A stretch of DNA of 64,000 nucleotides, taken from the NCBI GenBank assembly GCA_016717595.1, contig JADKFE010000002.1, forward strand, positions 162,849-226,848. The letters run 5' to 3'. The number at the start of each line of letters is the position of its first letter. The stretch's first letter is position 1. This document shows, in pieces, positions 26,476 to 34,827 of this stretch. The position numbers were made by a program, and so were the translations under genes. The notes beneath the pieces were generated by a model. It was not told where the DNA came from. It worked only from the letters and a program-made list of their open reading frames with translations, and did not search any database. Origin of the DNA: Deltaproteobacteria bacterium. GTDB lineage: Bacteria > Myxococcota_A > UBA796 > CAJQPC01.

Positions 26476-27126
26476 CTAGTTGGCCTTCTTCACGATGCGT
26501 AAGTGGGACACCGCGGCGGAGGGCGTGAACTCCACGCACTCATAGAGGCTCTCCACGCCGCCCAGATCCTCAAAGATGCGCTCGCCTTGGCCAAAGAGCA
26601 CAGGCACCTGCACCAGATGCAGCTCATCAATGAGGCCCGCCTTCAGGTACGCCCGCACCGTGGCGGCGCCGCCGGCGAGGCGCACGTCTTTGCCGTTGGC
26701 GGCGGCGAAGGCCTGCGCCAAGGCGGAGTGGATGCCGTCGTTGACGAAGGTGAAGCGTGTGCCGCCCTCCATCTCTAAGGGCGCCTTCTCCTCGTGGGTG
26801 AGCACGAAGACCGGGTGGTGGTAAGGCGGGTTTGTGCCCCACCAGCCCCTCCAGGCCGCCTTGTCTTGCACGTCTGGGGGCGGGCCGAACATGCGGCGGC
26901 CCAGGATGCTGGCGCCGATGTTGGCGTCTGCGCTTGAGGCAAAGTCGTTGTCGATGCCCTCGGCGCCTCCGCCCCGGCCAAACATGGCGCTGAAGTGTTT
27001 GGTGGCGAAGGCCCAGCCCATGAGCCGGAGGCCGTCACGCCCAAAGGGCGCCTCCAAGCGTTGGTCTGGGGCGGCGCTGAAGCCGTCGAGGGAGATGGCG
27101 AAGCAGCGGACGACGAGCTTAGGCAT
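26476..27126 (-). CDS. Dihydrofolate-reductase-like (RibD C-terminal) protein
   Basis: A 216-aa protein from ATG 27126, which has AGGA 6 bases upstream; an ATG at 27150 overlapping the ArsR stop would add 8 residues. It has the DHFR/RibD fold markers: VVRCFAISLDGFSAAPDQ at the start, ILGRRMFG in the middle, and LAGGAATVRAYLKAGLIDELHL with VPVLFGQGERIF near the end. Members reduce small molecules with NADPH; those beside ArsR/AHSA1 genes have no fixed substrate. It is not a housekeeping folA. Confidence 0.85.
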   Translation of the reverse strand: MPKLVVRCFAISLDGFSAAPDQRLEAPFGRDGLRLMGWAFATKHFSAMFGRGGGAEGIDNDFASSADANIGASILGRRMFGPPPDVQDKAAWRGWWGTNPPYHHPVFVLTHEEKAPLEMEGGTRFTFVNDGIHSALAQAFAAANGKDVRLAGGAATVRAYLKAGLIDELHLVQVPVLFGQGERIFEDLGGVESLYECVEFTPSAAVSHLRIVKKAN

Positions 27127-27146
27127 TGGATTCCTGTGCGGTTCGG

Positions 27147-27482
27147 TCATGGGGCCTGTTGACGAAGCAGGTCTTCGAGGCGGTCGAGGTCGCGGTGCCA
27201 GGCACGTTTGCGGTCCTCAATCCAGCGCTGGGCGGGGCCGAGGGCCTCGGGCTCTACGGTGAAGGTGCGGACGCGGCCGGTCTTGTGGCTGGTCACCAGG
27301 CCGCTCGCCTCCAAGACCTTGAGGTGCTGGACCACCGCCGAGAGCGTCATCGTGTGGTCGGCGGCGAGCTGGGTGGCCGACGCGGGCCCGGCGCTGAGGC
27401 GCTCGACCATGCCGCGGCGCGCGGGGTCGGACAGGGCCGCGAAGACGCGGTCGAGGGGGTCTGCCGTGGATTGCTCAAGCAT
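27147..27482 (-). CDS. ArsR-family transcriptional regulator
   Basis: A 111-aa winged helix: LDRVFAALSDPARRGMVERL opens the domain, SAVVQHLKVLEASGLV is the recognition helix with wing, and RTFTVEPEALGPAQRWIEDR follows. The metal-binding ELCVCDL motif is absent, so it belongs to the group that controls SRPBCC/DHFR-like operons. First gene of a three-gene minus-strand unit (ArsR, DHFR-like, SRPBCC) and probably its repressor. Confidence 0.9.
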   Translation of the reverse strand: MLEQSTADPLDRVFAALSDPARRGMVERLSAGPASATQLAADHTMTLSAVVQHLKVLEASGLVTSHKTGRVRTFTVEPEALGPAQRWIEDRKRAWHRDLDRLEDLLRQQAP

Positions 27483-27577
27483 TCGCTTTAGTATCTGCGG
27501 AGACGATGATGGTCAAGCAGAACCTTTAGTGTTCGGACCGCTCGGCGTGGCCCGGCCCCGCAGGTTAAGGCGAGCCC

Positions 27578-27778
27578 ATGCGGTTCACCCTCAACGGCGC
27601 GCCCCGTGACGGCGCCAACGGCCTCACCCTTGGGGCCCTCCTCACCGAGCTTGGCCTGCGGGTCGAGGCCCTCGCCGTGGCGAAGAACGGCGCCGTCGTG
27701 CCCCGGGCGGCGCTGCCCACGACGCCCATCGACGACGGCGATCAGATCGAGCTGGTGCGCGCCGTCGGCGGCGGCTGA
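27578..27778 (+). CDS. thiS: Sulfur carrier protein ThiS
   Basis: A 66-aa ubiquitin-like protein starting MRFTLNGAPRDG, with TLGALLTELGL, VAVAKNG-like strand and PIDDGDQIELVRAVGGG at the end. The C-terminal Gly-Gly is adenylated and loaded with sulfur for thiazole synthesis in thiamine formation. No other thi gene is in view. It is convergent with recR, stop to stop 3 bases apart. Confidence 0.88.
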   Translation: MRFTLNGAPRDGANGLTLGALLTELGLRVEALAVAKNGAVVPRAALPTTPIDDGDQIELVRAVGGG

Positions 27779-27781
27779 TCC

Positions 27782-28363
27782 TCAGAGCACCCGGCGGTTC
27801 TCGAGCGCGCGCATCAGGCTCACCCGGTCGGCGTACTCGATCTCGGTGCCCACGGCGACGCCATGGGCGAGGCGGCTCACCTTCACCCCGGCGGGCTTGA
27901 GCGCCCGGGCGATGTACAGCGCCGTGGCGTCGCCCTCGACGTCGGGATCCGTGGCGACGATCACCTCGGTGACCTCACCCGCGCGCTGGATGAGGCTGCG
28001 CAGGCGGAGCTGCTCCGGGCCGACGCCGTCAAGGGGTGAGATCGCGCCGTGGAGCACATGGTAGAGGCCGTGGTACTCGCCGGAGCGCTCCACCGCGCTG
28101 ATGTCTTGGGGGCGCTCGACCACACAGATCATCGCCCGATCACGGCGAGCGTCGGCGCAGATCGGGCAAGGGTCGGCGGCGGCGATGGTGTGGCATTGGC
28201 TGCACTCCTTCACCGCGGCCTTGAGCTCGGCCAAGGACTCGGCCAGCTCTCGCACGAGGTCATCTGGGGCGCGCAGGAGCCACCAGGTCAGGCGCTGGGC
28301 GGTCTTCTCCCCGATGCCAGGCAGGCGGGAGAGCTGGGTCACGCAGCGTCGGATCGGGTCCAC
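27782..28363 (-). CDS. recR: Recombination mediator RecR
   Basis: A 193-aa protein with the RecR order: helix-hairpin-helix (LSRLPGIGEKTAQRL), zinc finger CSQC...CPIC (residues about 54-69), and Toprim domain with VVERPQD, EYHGLYHVL, VIVATDPDVEG. The GTG start has AGGAG 5 bases upstream. RecR acts with RecO/RecF in loading RecA at gaps. It closes the dnaX-ybaB-recR unit, the usual order. Confidence 0.95.
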   Translation of the reverse strand: MDPIRRCVTQLSRLPGIGEKTAQRLTWWLLRAPDDLVRELAESLAELKAAVKECSQCHTIAAADPCPICADARRDRAMICVVERPQDISAVERSGEYHGLYHVLHGAISPLDGVGPEQLRLRSLIQRAGEVTEVIVATDPDVEGDATALYIARALKPAGVKVSRLAHGVAVGTEIEYADRVSLMRALENRRVL

Positions 28364-28401
28364 GAGGGCTCCTGATGCGGTGTTTTTGGCGAGACCAGGG
28401 C

Positions 28402-28719
28402 CTAGAGCAGCCCGGGGGGCAACGGCAGGCCGCCGGTGAGCGCGCTGAGCTTCTGGGCCATGAGCTCTTTGCCTTTGGTGAGCGCGTTGTTCGTGGCGGC
28501 GACGATGAGGTCCTCCAGCATCTCGCGGTCGTCCATGGCCGCGGGGCTGATGCGCACGGAGAGCACCTGCTGGCCGCCGGTGGCCACGACGGTGACCAGG
28601 CCACCTCCGGCGCTGCCCTCGACCTCGGCGGCCTCGGCCTCGGCCTTGATCCGCATCATGTTCTGCTGAAGGCCCTGCATCATCGAGCCCAGGTTGTTCA
28701 TGTCGAAGGGGTTGCTCAT
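28402..28719 (-). CDS. ybaB: Nucleoid-associated protein YbaB/EbfC
   Basis: A 105-aa protein with the family pattern: a Met/Gln-rich N-terminus (MNNLGSMMQGLQQNMMRIKAE), GGGLVTVVATGGQQVLSVRI and a C-terminal helix with NNALTKGKELMAQKL. It binds DNA as a dimer. The ATG overlaps the dnaX stop by 4 bases, so it is coupled to dnaX. Confidence 0.95.
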   Translation of the reverse strand: MSNPFDMNNLGSMMQGLQQNMMRIKAEAEAAEVEGSAGGGLVTVVATGGQQVLSVRISPAAMDDREMLEDLIVAATNNALTKGKELMAQKLSALTGGLPLPPGLL

Positions 28720-30506
28720 TCGTCCTCCAGGGTGCTCAGGGAGTGGACTTGTACGATCTCCGCGCCGAGCAGGTCTCGAACGCGCTGAATCATGGGATCT
28801 TTGTCGACCTGGGCGCGCAGGTCCTCCAGGTGGGTGCGGCGACGCTCATCGCGGTGCTCTTTGAGCGAGCGGCCCTCGCTCTCGCCGCGGTCCCGAAGCT
28901 CAACCCGGGCGAGGCCGGGGAACAACACGGCGACGGCGGCCTTGAGCTCTGAGGCCTCCAGCTTCGTGGCCACACGCTCCCGAAAGGCCGTGCCGACGCC
29001 GATGACCAGCGCCACACCCTCACGGCCCAAGAGCACGATGTTCTCGGCGAAGGTGTCCCAGGCGCGACCGAAAGACTTGACGTGTTTGATGAGCGCCCGA
29101 AACCGTTCGTCGTCGCTGGCGGCCTCGGGCAATGGCGGAGGAGGCGGCGGCGGGGCGGCCTCGACGGCGGCGGCGGCGGGCGATGGCGGCGGAGGAGGCG
29201 GCGGGCGTTGGGGCCGGGAGGGCGCGCGCTCGGGCTCAACAGGCCGCGTCGGAGCGCTGGCCAGCGGCGGGGGGCTCGTCGGAGGGCGGCTGGCGTCACC
29301 CTCCTCCGGTCGAAAAGGGCGGGGTGGCCCGCCGCGAGCGGATGTGCCGCCGCCGGTCGCCCGCAGGCGCCGCTCTAGCTCCTCAAGTCGTGAGACGAGG
29401 TGATCGACGGGCTGCAGAGGCCGCACGATGGCCAGCCGCGCGACGCCCATCTCCAAGACGAGGCGCGGGCGGCTCGCCCGGGAGACCTCGTCGTGAAGGC
29501 TCAACATCGCCTGGAAGTAGCGGGAGAAGGTCTCGACATCGACCCCGGCGCAGATCTTGCCCAGGCGGGTCTGCTCCTCTTCAGCCACGTCGAGGTGGCG
29601 GCGGGAGCTGGGGCTGAGCACAACCAGCGCGGCGTTTCGCAGGAGCTCCAAGATCTCGGCGGTGAACTGGCTGAGCTCGTAGCCGTAGTCGTAGACCTGG
29701 GCGATGACATCGAGGCAGCCCTCGGGCTCACCGCGCAGAAGCCCCTCTAAGAAGCCGTAGAGCAGCTCCCGATCGACCAGACCCAAGGTGCGGGCCACGG
29801 ACTCTAAGGTGATGTCGTCGCCGCCGAAGGCGATCACCTGGTCGAGGAGGCTCTGGGCGTCACGCATCGAGCCTTCGCCCGCGCGGGCGATGAGCCGGAG
29901 GCCCTGCTCGGGGATGACCACCCCTTCAGCGGCGCAGATCGTCGAGAGCCGGGTGACGACCACACCCTCGGGGATCCGCTTGAAGTCGAAGCGCTGCACC
30001 CGAGAGAGGATGGTGTCGGGGATCTTCTGGGACTCCGTGGTCGCGAAGATGAACACGACGTGGGCCGGGGGCTCCTCCAGGGTCTTCAACAAGGCGTTGA
30101 AGGCCCCGATCGAGAGCATGTGCACCTCGTCGATGATGTAGATGCGGTAACGGTCGCGGCTGGGCAGGTACCGCACCGCGTCGCGCAGCTCACGCACGTC
30201 ATCGACGGAGTTGTTCGACGCGCCGTCGATCTCCGTCACGTCGGGAGAGAGGCCCTGGGGCACCTCAAGGCAGGACGGGCACACGCCGCAGGGCTCGGGC
30301 GTGGGGCCGTTCACGCAGTTCAGGCAGCGGGCGAAGGTGCGGGCCGCCGTCGTCTTGCCCACGCCACGCGCGCCCGTGAACAGGAAGGCGTGGTGGATAC
30401 GTTTGAGCCGCAGCGCGTTCCGCAACGTCTGCGTGACGTGGGTCTGCCCGGCGATGTCTTCAAAAGTGACGGGACGCCACTTTCTGGCGATGGCCTGATA
30501 GCTCAT
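28716..30506 (-). CDS. dnaX: DNA polymerase III subunits gamma/tau
   Basis: A 596-aa clamp-loader subunit. Walker A GARGVGKTTAA (about residues 45-55), a four-Cys zinc module (CLNC, CGVC-PSC), the Walker B-like IYIIDEVHML, and the sensor region RVQRFDFKRIP are all present. A Pro/Ala/Arg-rich linker (about 395-470) leads to a C-terminal polymerase-binding region. I see no obvious slippery site for making a short gamma form. It starts 41 bases after the SRP RNA gene on the same strand. Confidence 0.95.
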   Translation of the reverse strand: MSYQAIARKWRPVTFEDIAGQTHVTQTLRNALRLKRIHHAFLFTGARGVGKTTAARTFARCLNCVNGPTPEPCGVCPSCLEVPQGLSPDVTEIDGASNNSVDDVRELRDAVRYLPSRDRYRIYIIDEVHMLSIGAFNALLKTLEEPPAHVVFIFATTESQKIPDTILSRVQRFDFKRIPEGVVVTRLSTICAAEGVVIPEQGLRLIARAGEGSMRDAQSLLDQVIAFGGDDITLESVARTLGLVDRELLYGFLEGLLRGEPEGCLDVIAQVYDYGYELSQFTAEILELLRNAALVVLSPSSRRHLDVAEEEQTRLGKICAGVDVETFSRYFQAMLSLHDEVSRASRPRLVLEMGVARLAIVRPLQPVDHLVSRLEELERRLRATGGGTSARGGPPRPFRPEEGDASRPPTSPPPLASAPTRPVEPERAPSRPQRPPPPPPPSPAAAAVEAAPPPPPPPLPEAASDDERFRALIKHVKSFGRAWDTFAENIVLLGREGVALVIGVGTAFRERVATKLEASELKAAVAVLFPGLARVELRDRGESEGRSLKEHRDERRRTHLEDLRAQVDKDPMIQRVRDLLGAEIVQVHSLSTLEDE

Positions 30507-30546
30507 GCCGACTGCTCGGGGAGGGCGGGGCTCTGGTCGAAGGAGC

Positions 30547-30670
30547 CGCGCCGGGAAGTGATGGCCGGGTGACCCGTCACACCATGTGTCCTACTACCGT
30601 TGCTTCCTTCCGGACCTGGCGGGGTTCAAGGGCGTTGGTCAACAGGGCCCGACCATCACTTCCCGGCGCG
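30547..30670 (-). ncRNA. ffs: Signal recognition particle RNA (4.5S type)
   Basis: On the minus strand the conserved core GGTCCGGAAGGAAGCA (30602-30617) of SRP domain IV is present, enclosed by long arms: 18 bases pair perfectly (30547-30564 with 30653-30670). The length of about 120 nt fits the small bacterial form, which binds Ffh to target membrane proteins. It lies between the tRNA-Ser genes and dnaX. Confidence 0.93.
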
Positions 30671-30692
30671 ACGCCGGGCGCTCACCTGCAGG

Positions 30693-30780
<88 letters not shown>

Positions 30781-30783
30781 GCA

Positions 30784-30799
30784 GAGCCCGAGGGCTCTC
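30784..30799. other. Short hairpin between the two tRNA-Ser genes
   Basis: GAGCCC and GGGCTC with a 2-base loop form a compact stem in the spacer. It may be a processing or pausing element; it has no T run, so it is not a standard terminator. Confidence 0.4.
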
Positions 30800-30836
30800 C
30801 TGCAGGTCAGGCAGGGATCGAGATGAAGAGCGAAGA

Positions 30837-30921
30837 AGGAGAGGGTGGGATTCGAACCCACGGTAGCGCAAACTACAGTAGATTTCGAGTCTACCGCCTT
30901 CGTCCACTCGGCCACCTCTCC
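30837..30921 (-). tRNA. tRNA-Ser (CGA)
   Basis: Acceptor GGAGAGG pairs with CCTCTCC; the stem GTAGA/TCTAC holds the loop CTCGAAA, anticodon CGA; a long variable arm is present. The base at position 73 is U, not the G usual for serine tRNAs, and CCA is not encoded, unlike in the neighbouring tRNA-Ser. Confidence 0.93.
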
Positions 30922-30989
30922 AGATTCACAGCGAGCTTGTCGCCGTGGGGAGCCCTAAACTTCTGCCGGCCGTGTGGGCGGGGAGGTAC

Positions 30990-31457
30990 TTATCGGCGCC
31001 TGCGCAGATCCTGGAAGAAGGACCGCAGGAGCGCGGCGCACTCTTCAGCTTCGACCCCCGGGACCACCTCGAAGCGGTGGTTGAGGGCGGGGTGCTGGGA
31101 GAGGTCGCCTAAGGTGCCGAGGAAGCCGCCTTTGGGATCGGCGGCGCCATACACACACATGCTGACGCGCGCGTTCACCATCGCGCCCGCGCACATGGCG
31201 CAAGGCTCTAAGGTGACGTAGACCGTGCAGCCATCCAAGCGCCAGTGACCCTGGGCGAGGGCGGCCTCACGCATCGCGAGCAGCTCTGCGTGCGCGGTGG
31301 GATCGGCGCCGGTCTCACGTCGGTTGTGGGCGACGGAGAGGATGGCGCCATCTCGGACGACGATCGCGCCGACAGGGACCTCGCCGATTGGAGCGGCGAG
31401 CCTTGCCTGCGCGAGCGCCACCGCCATGTACGAGCGGTGAAGTTCGGGGCTGTTCAT
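30990..31457 (-). CDS. tadA: tRNA-specific adenosine deaminase
   Basis: A 155-aa protein from ATG 31457. The zinc ligands and catalytic Glu lie in AHAEL and PCAMC, and the frame GEVPVGAIVV ... NRRE is characteristic of TadA, which turns adenosine 34 into inosine in tRNA-Arg. An in-frame extension to 31535 would add 26 residues lacking family similarity. The gene reads toward the tRNA-Ser genes and is divergent from the DUF1858 gene. Confidence 0.92.
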   Translation of the reverse strand: MNSPELHRSYMAVALAQARLAAPIGEVPVGAIVVRDGAILSVAHNRRETGADPTAHAELLAMREAALAQGHWRLDGCTVYVTLEPCAMCAGAMVNARVSMCVYGAADPKGGFLGTLGDLSQHPALNHRFEVVPGVEAEECAALLRSFFQDLRRRR

Positions 31458-31548
31458 CTCGATTCCATCAAAGAGCGACCGCCTGCTTTGCGACGCAGGC
31501 CCGGCCCCTTTATGATCCCAACGTGCAGGTGTCAACGGTCAGCGGCGC

Positions 31549-31935
31549 ATGAGGCTCCTCTCTCTCCTCGCGGATCGCCTACGCGCCGCCCTGGACGGGT
31601 CGGTGCGCGCGGGCTTGGCTCCCTACGTCGAAGAACGAGGGGCCCTCCGCGCCGAGGTAGACGCGCTCAGGCTGGGGATCACCGCCCTCTCCCGCGACCG
31701 CGAGGCCCTCGACCGCTGGCTCGCCCGCCGCGCCGGCCCCTTCACCGGGGACATGACGGTGCACGAGGCCTGGGCCCGCCACCCCCGGGCGAAGGAGGTG
31801 TTCGCGCGACACCACCTCCCGGCTTGCCCGGCCTGCGCCGTCGGCGCCGATGAGACCCTCGCGGAGGCCGCCTTCGGGTATCGCCTCTCATTGGAGGATC
31901 TCCTTGGGGAATTGAACGCCGTGCTCAGGCCTTGA
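31549..31935 (+). CDS. DUF1858 (prismane-associated redox-type) domain protein
   Basis: A 128-aa protein: a helical, Arg/Leu-rich N-terminus (residues 1-60, coiled-coil-like), then the DUF1858 domain with TVHEAWARHPRAKEVF and the Cys pair LPACPACAVGADETLAEAA. Members of this family are often found next to hybrid cluster proteins and are thought to be redox-active through the Cys pair; no such neighbour is present here. Role unknown. Confidence 0.75.
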   Translation: MRLLSLLADRLRAALDGSVRAGLAPYVEERGALRAEVDALRLGITALSRDREALDRWLARRAGPFTGDMTVHEAWARHPRAKEVFARHHLPACPACAVGADETLAEAAFGYRLSLEDLLGELNAVLRP

Positions 31936-32049
31936 TGGTCTGCGCCCCTGACGGTCACGATCGGCTCTTGCTCTCTTCGCCGCCGGGGTCTACGCTGTCG
32001 CTGGCACACACGATTCGCACCCCACCGACCCCCCAACCGCGGAGGGAAG

Positions 32050-32850
32050 ATGCTCCGCCGCATCCTGACCACCTCGCTCTTCTTTGTCTTGGCCTTGGGC
32101 ACCGCCTGGGCCGCCGACGTCACCCTCCAGACCGACGACGGCGTGAAGCTTCACGCGGTCTACAACCCGGTGAAGAGCGCCACCCGCGGGGTCGTGCTCG
32201 TGCACATGGCGGGCCGCAGCGCTGAAGACTGGGCGTTCATCGCCACGAAGCTCAACCAGTCCGGCGTCGCCACCCTCGCCGTCGATCTGCGCGGCCACGG
32301 CGGCAACGTCTCCCCGACGTCTTCGCCGACCACGCTCACCGAGGCCGACTACCAGAAGATGCAGAAGGACGTGGCCGCCGCCGTCGCCCACCTGCGTAAA
32401 CAAGGCGTCACCGACGTCTCGCTCATGGGCGCGTCCATCGGCGCGAACCTCTGCCTGCAGGTCGCCGCCGCGGATCCCAACATCAAGTCCGTGGTCATGC
32501 TCTCGCCGGGCATGAACTTTAAGGGCGTGATGCTCTCCGAGGCGCTCACCACCTACGGCGACCGCTCCTTGCTCGTCGTCGCCGCCGTCGACGACTCGTA
32601 CAGCGCCAAGACCGCCCAGTACATCCAAGACGCCGCGCGCTCGCGCCAGGTGGTGCAGCTCTTCTCCGCGGGCGGCCACGGCACGAAGATGCTCAACCGG
32701 GTGCCCGAGCTTGAGCCCTTGGTGATGTCCTGGTTGCTCGGCACCTACCGCATCGGCACCGAGAGCGGCGTGGTGGGCTCCAACCCCAACATCACGACCA
32801 CGGACACCACGAAGGTCGAGACGACGGGCCAGACCTTCGGCAGCAAGTGA
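32050..32850 (+). CDS. Exported alpha/beta hydrolase
   Basis: A 266-aa protein with signal peptide MLRRILTTSLFFVLALGTAWAA. The fold markers are VVLVHMAGRS (oxyanion region), VDLRGHG, nucleophile Ser129 in MGASIGAN, Asp182 (AAVDDSYS) and His210 (SAGGHGTKM), so a complete serine hydrolase triad is visible. It is probably periplasmic; the C-terminal 25 residues are Thr-rich and unstructured. Substrate unknown. It runs convergently into the 69-aa gene, with 1 base between the stops. Confidence 0.85.
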   Translation: MLRRILTTSLFFVLALGTAWAADVTLQTDDGVKLHAVYNPVKSATRGVVLVHMAGRSAEDWAFIATKLNQSGVATLAVDLRGHGGNVSPTSSPTTLTEADYQKMQKDVAAAVAHLRKQGVTDVSLMGASIGANLCLQVAAADPNIKSVVMLSPGMNFKGVMLSEALTTYGDRSLLVVAAVDDSYSAKTAQYIQDAARSRQVVQLFSAGGHGTKMLNRVPELEPLVMSWLLGTYRIGTESGVVGSNPNITTTDTTKVETTGQTFGSK

Positions 32851-32851
32851 C

Positions 32852-33061
32852 CTAGAGCTTCCGCACCAGCGCCGAGAGCCCCCGGGCGTCGAGGCGCTGG
32901 AGCAGCTCACGCAGGCGCTGGGGGTCGATGAGCAGCTCGGTCGGCGAGAGCTGGCCGAGCACAAAGTCGTCGAGGGGCAGCACGGCGCGCACCTCCTCGA
33001 TGATGTGCGGGTCGCTCACCTTGAGCATGGCGAGGTTCTTGTGGAGGATCCGCTCGCTCAT
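32852..33061 (-). CDS. 69-aa protein translationally coupled to the XPB helicase
   Basis: The ATG (33059-33061) overlaps the helicase TGA (33058-33060) in an ATGA, a tight coupling. The protein, SERILHKNLAMLKVSDPHII onward, is helical with a DFVLGQLSPTELLIDPQRLRELLQ segment and no motif I recognise. It is not the Bax1 nuclease that accompanies archaeal XPB. Its position suggests a small subunit or regulator of the helicase, by inference only. Confidence 0.7.
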   Translation of the reverse strand: MSERILHKNLAMLKVSDPHIIEEVRAVLPLDDFVLGQLSPTELLIDPQRLRELLQRLDARGLSALVRKL

Positions 33062-34734
33062 CCTTCGGGGCTCTCGATTCGGTAGGCGTAGCCTTGCTCG
33101 GTGAGGAAGAGCTGGCGCTTCTCCGCATAGAGCTGCTCGTTGGAGTCGCGGGTGATGACGGTGTAGAAGTGGGCGACGTTGTCCCCACCTTTGGGCCGGA
33201 GGATTCGCCCGAGGCGCTGGGCCTCCTCTTGGCGGCTGCCCCAGGTGCCGGAGACCTGGATGGCCACGGAGGCATCGGGCAGGTCCACGGAGAAGTTGCC
33301 CACCTTGGAGATCACCAAGGCCGGGATGTCGCCGTGGCGGAAGGCCTCAAAGAGCTTGTCGCGTTGGCCTTGAGGGGTCTTGCCGGTGATGATCGGCAGG
33401 CGCCAGCGCGCGGCCATCCACTCAAGCTGCTCGATGTACATGCCCAAGATGAGCACGCGGTCGCCTTTGTGGCGCTCCAACAGCTCGTCGATCACCGGGC
33501 CCTTGCGGGGGTTGGTGGAGGCGATGCGGTACTTCTCGCGGTCATCGGCCACGGCGTAGCGCAGGCGGTCGTCTTCGCTGAGCCCGACGCGGATCTCGGT
33601 GCACGAGGCTGAAGCGATCCAGCCCTGGTGCTCGAGGTCTTTCCACGGCATGTCGAACCGTTTGGGGCCGATCAAGGCGAACACGTCGCCTTGTTTGCCG
33701 TCCTCACGCACCAAGGTCGCCGTGAGGCCCAGACGCCGCCGGGCTTGGAGCTGGGCCACCGACCGGAAGACCGGCGCGGGCAGCAGGTGAACCTCGTCGT
33801 AGAGGATGAGCCCCCAGTTCGCCCGGTCAAACAGGCCGAAGTGCACGAACTCTTCAGTGCGAGAGCGGCGCCAGGTCAACATCTGGTAGGTCGTGAGCGT
33901 GACCGCGGCGATGTCTTTGCTGTCGCCGGTGTACTCCGCGACCTGATCGGGCTCGAGCGTGGTGCGCTGGAGGATCTCCTCGCGCCACTGGCGCAGGGCC
34001 GTGACGTTGGTGCAGAGGATCAAGGTCTTCATGTTGAGCCGGGTCATCACGCCCAGGCCCACCAAGGTCTTGCCCGCGCCGCAGGGCAGCACCACCACGC
34101 CGGAGCCGCCGTTCACCAGACCGTCGCCGTAGAAGCTGTCGATGGCGTTGATCTGGTAGTCGCGGAAGTGCCACTCGAGGCCGTTCACCGTGGGGTGGCG
34201 GACGGTGATCTGGAGCGCCTCGCCGTCGGTGTAGCCCGCGAGGTCCTCGACGGGGTGGCCGACCGCGGTGAGGGCCTGCTTGAGCTCGCCGCGATGGCCG
34301 ACGGGCACCCGCACCGACGTCTTGTTGACCCGCTCGCCCAAGAGCGGGATCGCCGCCTTGGTGGAGCAGATCTCGGTCATCAGGGCCTCGTCTGAGGCCT
34401 CCAACAACAACGAGCCCGCCGGGCCCGGGCGCAGCTTGAGCCGCCCGTAGCGCCCCATCGTGTCGCGGATCGACACCGGCACGTTGGGCGGCACCTCGTA
34501 CTTCGACCAGCGGAGGAGGATGTTGATGGCCTCCTCGGGGCTGAGCCCCGCCGCCGCGGCGTTCCACAGCGAGAGGGGGGTCACCCGATAGGTGTAGACA
34601 TACTCAGGGCTCTTCACCAGCTCCGCGAAACGCACCAAGGCGTCGCGAACCTCCTTGAAGTGGGGACCCATGGTCTCCAACAACAAGGTGTGGTCTGACT
34701 GGACGATGAGCGGGTTCTCAGGGACGTACCGCAT
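33058..34734 (-). CDS. XPB (RAD25)-type DNA repair helicase
   Basis: A 558-aa superfamily 2 helicase. The N-terminal XPB-type domain starts RYVPENPLIVQSDHTLLLE; motif I is VVLPCGAGKT, motif II DEVH (ILYDEVHLLPA), motif III ATLVREDG, motif VI QRLGRILRPKGG, and a RED-like residue set (ATLVREDGK) matches XPB. It unwinds DNA in repair or transcription-linked processes. ATG 34734 is used: TATCCT ends 7 bases upstream and no ribosome site is present, suggesting a leaderless message. The 69-aa gene follows with overlapping stop and start. Confidence 0.9.
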   Translation of the reverse strand: MRYVPENPLIVQSDHTLLLETMGPHFKEVRDALVRFAELVKSPEYVYTYRVTPLSLWNAAAAGLSPEEAINILLRWSKYEVPPNVPVSIRDTMGRYGRLKLRPGPAGSLLLEASDEALMTEICSTKAAIPLLGERVNKTSVRVPVGHRGELKQALTAVGHPVEDLAGYTDGEALQITVRHPTVNGLEWHFRDYQINAIDSFYGDGLVNGGSGVVVLPCGAGKTLVGLGVMTRLNMKTLILCTNVTALRQWREEILQRTTLEPDQVAEYTGDSKDIAAVTLTTYQMLTWRRSRTEEFVHFGLFDRANWGLILYDEVHLLPAPVFRSVAQLQARRRLGLTATLVREDGKQGDVFALIGPKRFDMPWKDLEHQGWIASASCTEIRVGLSEDDRLRYAVADDREKYRIASTNPRKGPVIDELLERHKGDRVLILGMYIEQLEWMAARWRLPIITGKTPQGQRDKLFEAFRHGDIPALVISKVGNFSVDLPDASVAIQVSGTWGSRQEEAQRLGRILRPKGGDNVAHFYTVITRDSNEQLYAEKRQLFLTEQGYAYRIESPEG

Positions 34735-34741
34735 GGGCGCC

Positions 34742-34747
34742 AGGATA
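34742..34747 (-). promoter_or_regulatory. Putative -10 element (TATCCT) for a leaderless helicase transcript
   Basis: TATCCT within GGTTATCCTGG on the minus strand lies 7 bases before the ATG at 34734. The -35 region is not convincing. Confidence 0.35.
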
Positions 34748-34827
34748 ACCCGGCCCACCCGCTCAGGAGGGCTCGCCGGTCATCACCGCGCGCGGCGGGG
34801 GATCGGGAGCCCTCGGAAGTCCAGGGA

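Noticed and set aside
25957..27482. ArsR/DHFR-like/SRPBCC cassette as a novel resistance island
   Set aside because: This gene trio is a common small operon in many bacteria; no transfer marks such as repeats, tRNA junctions or integrase are nearby.
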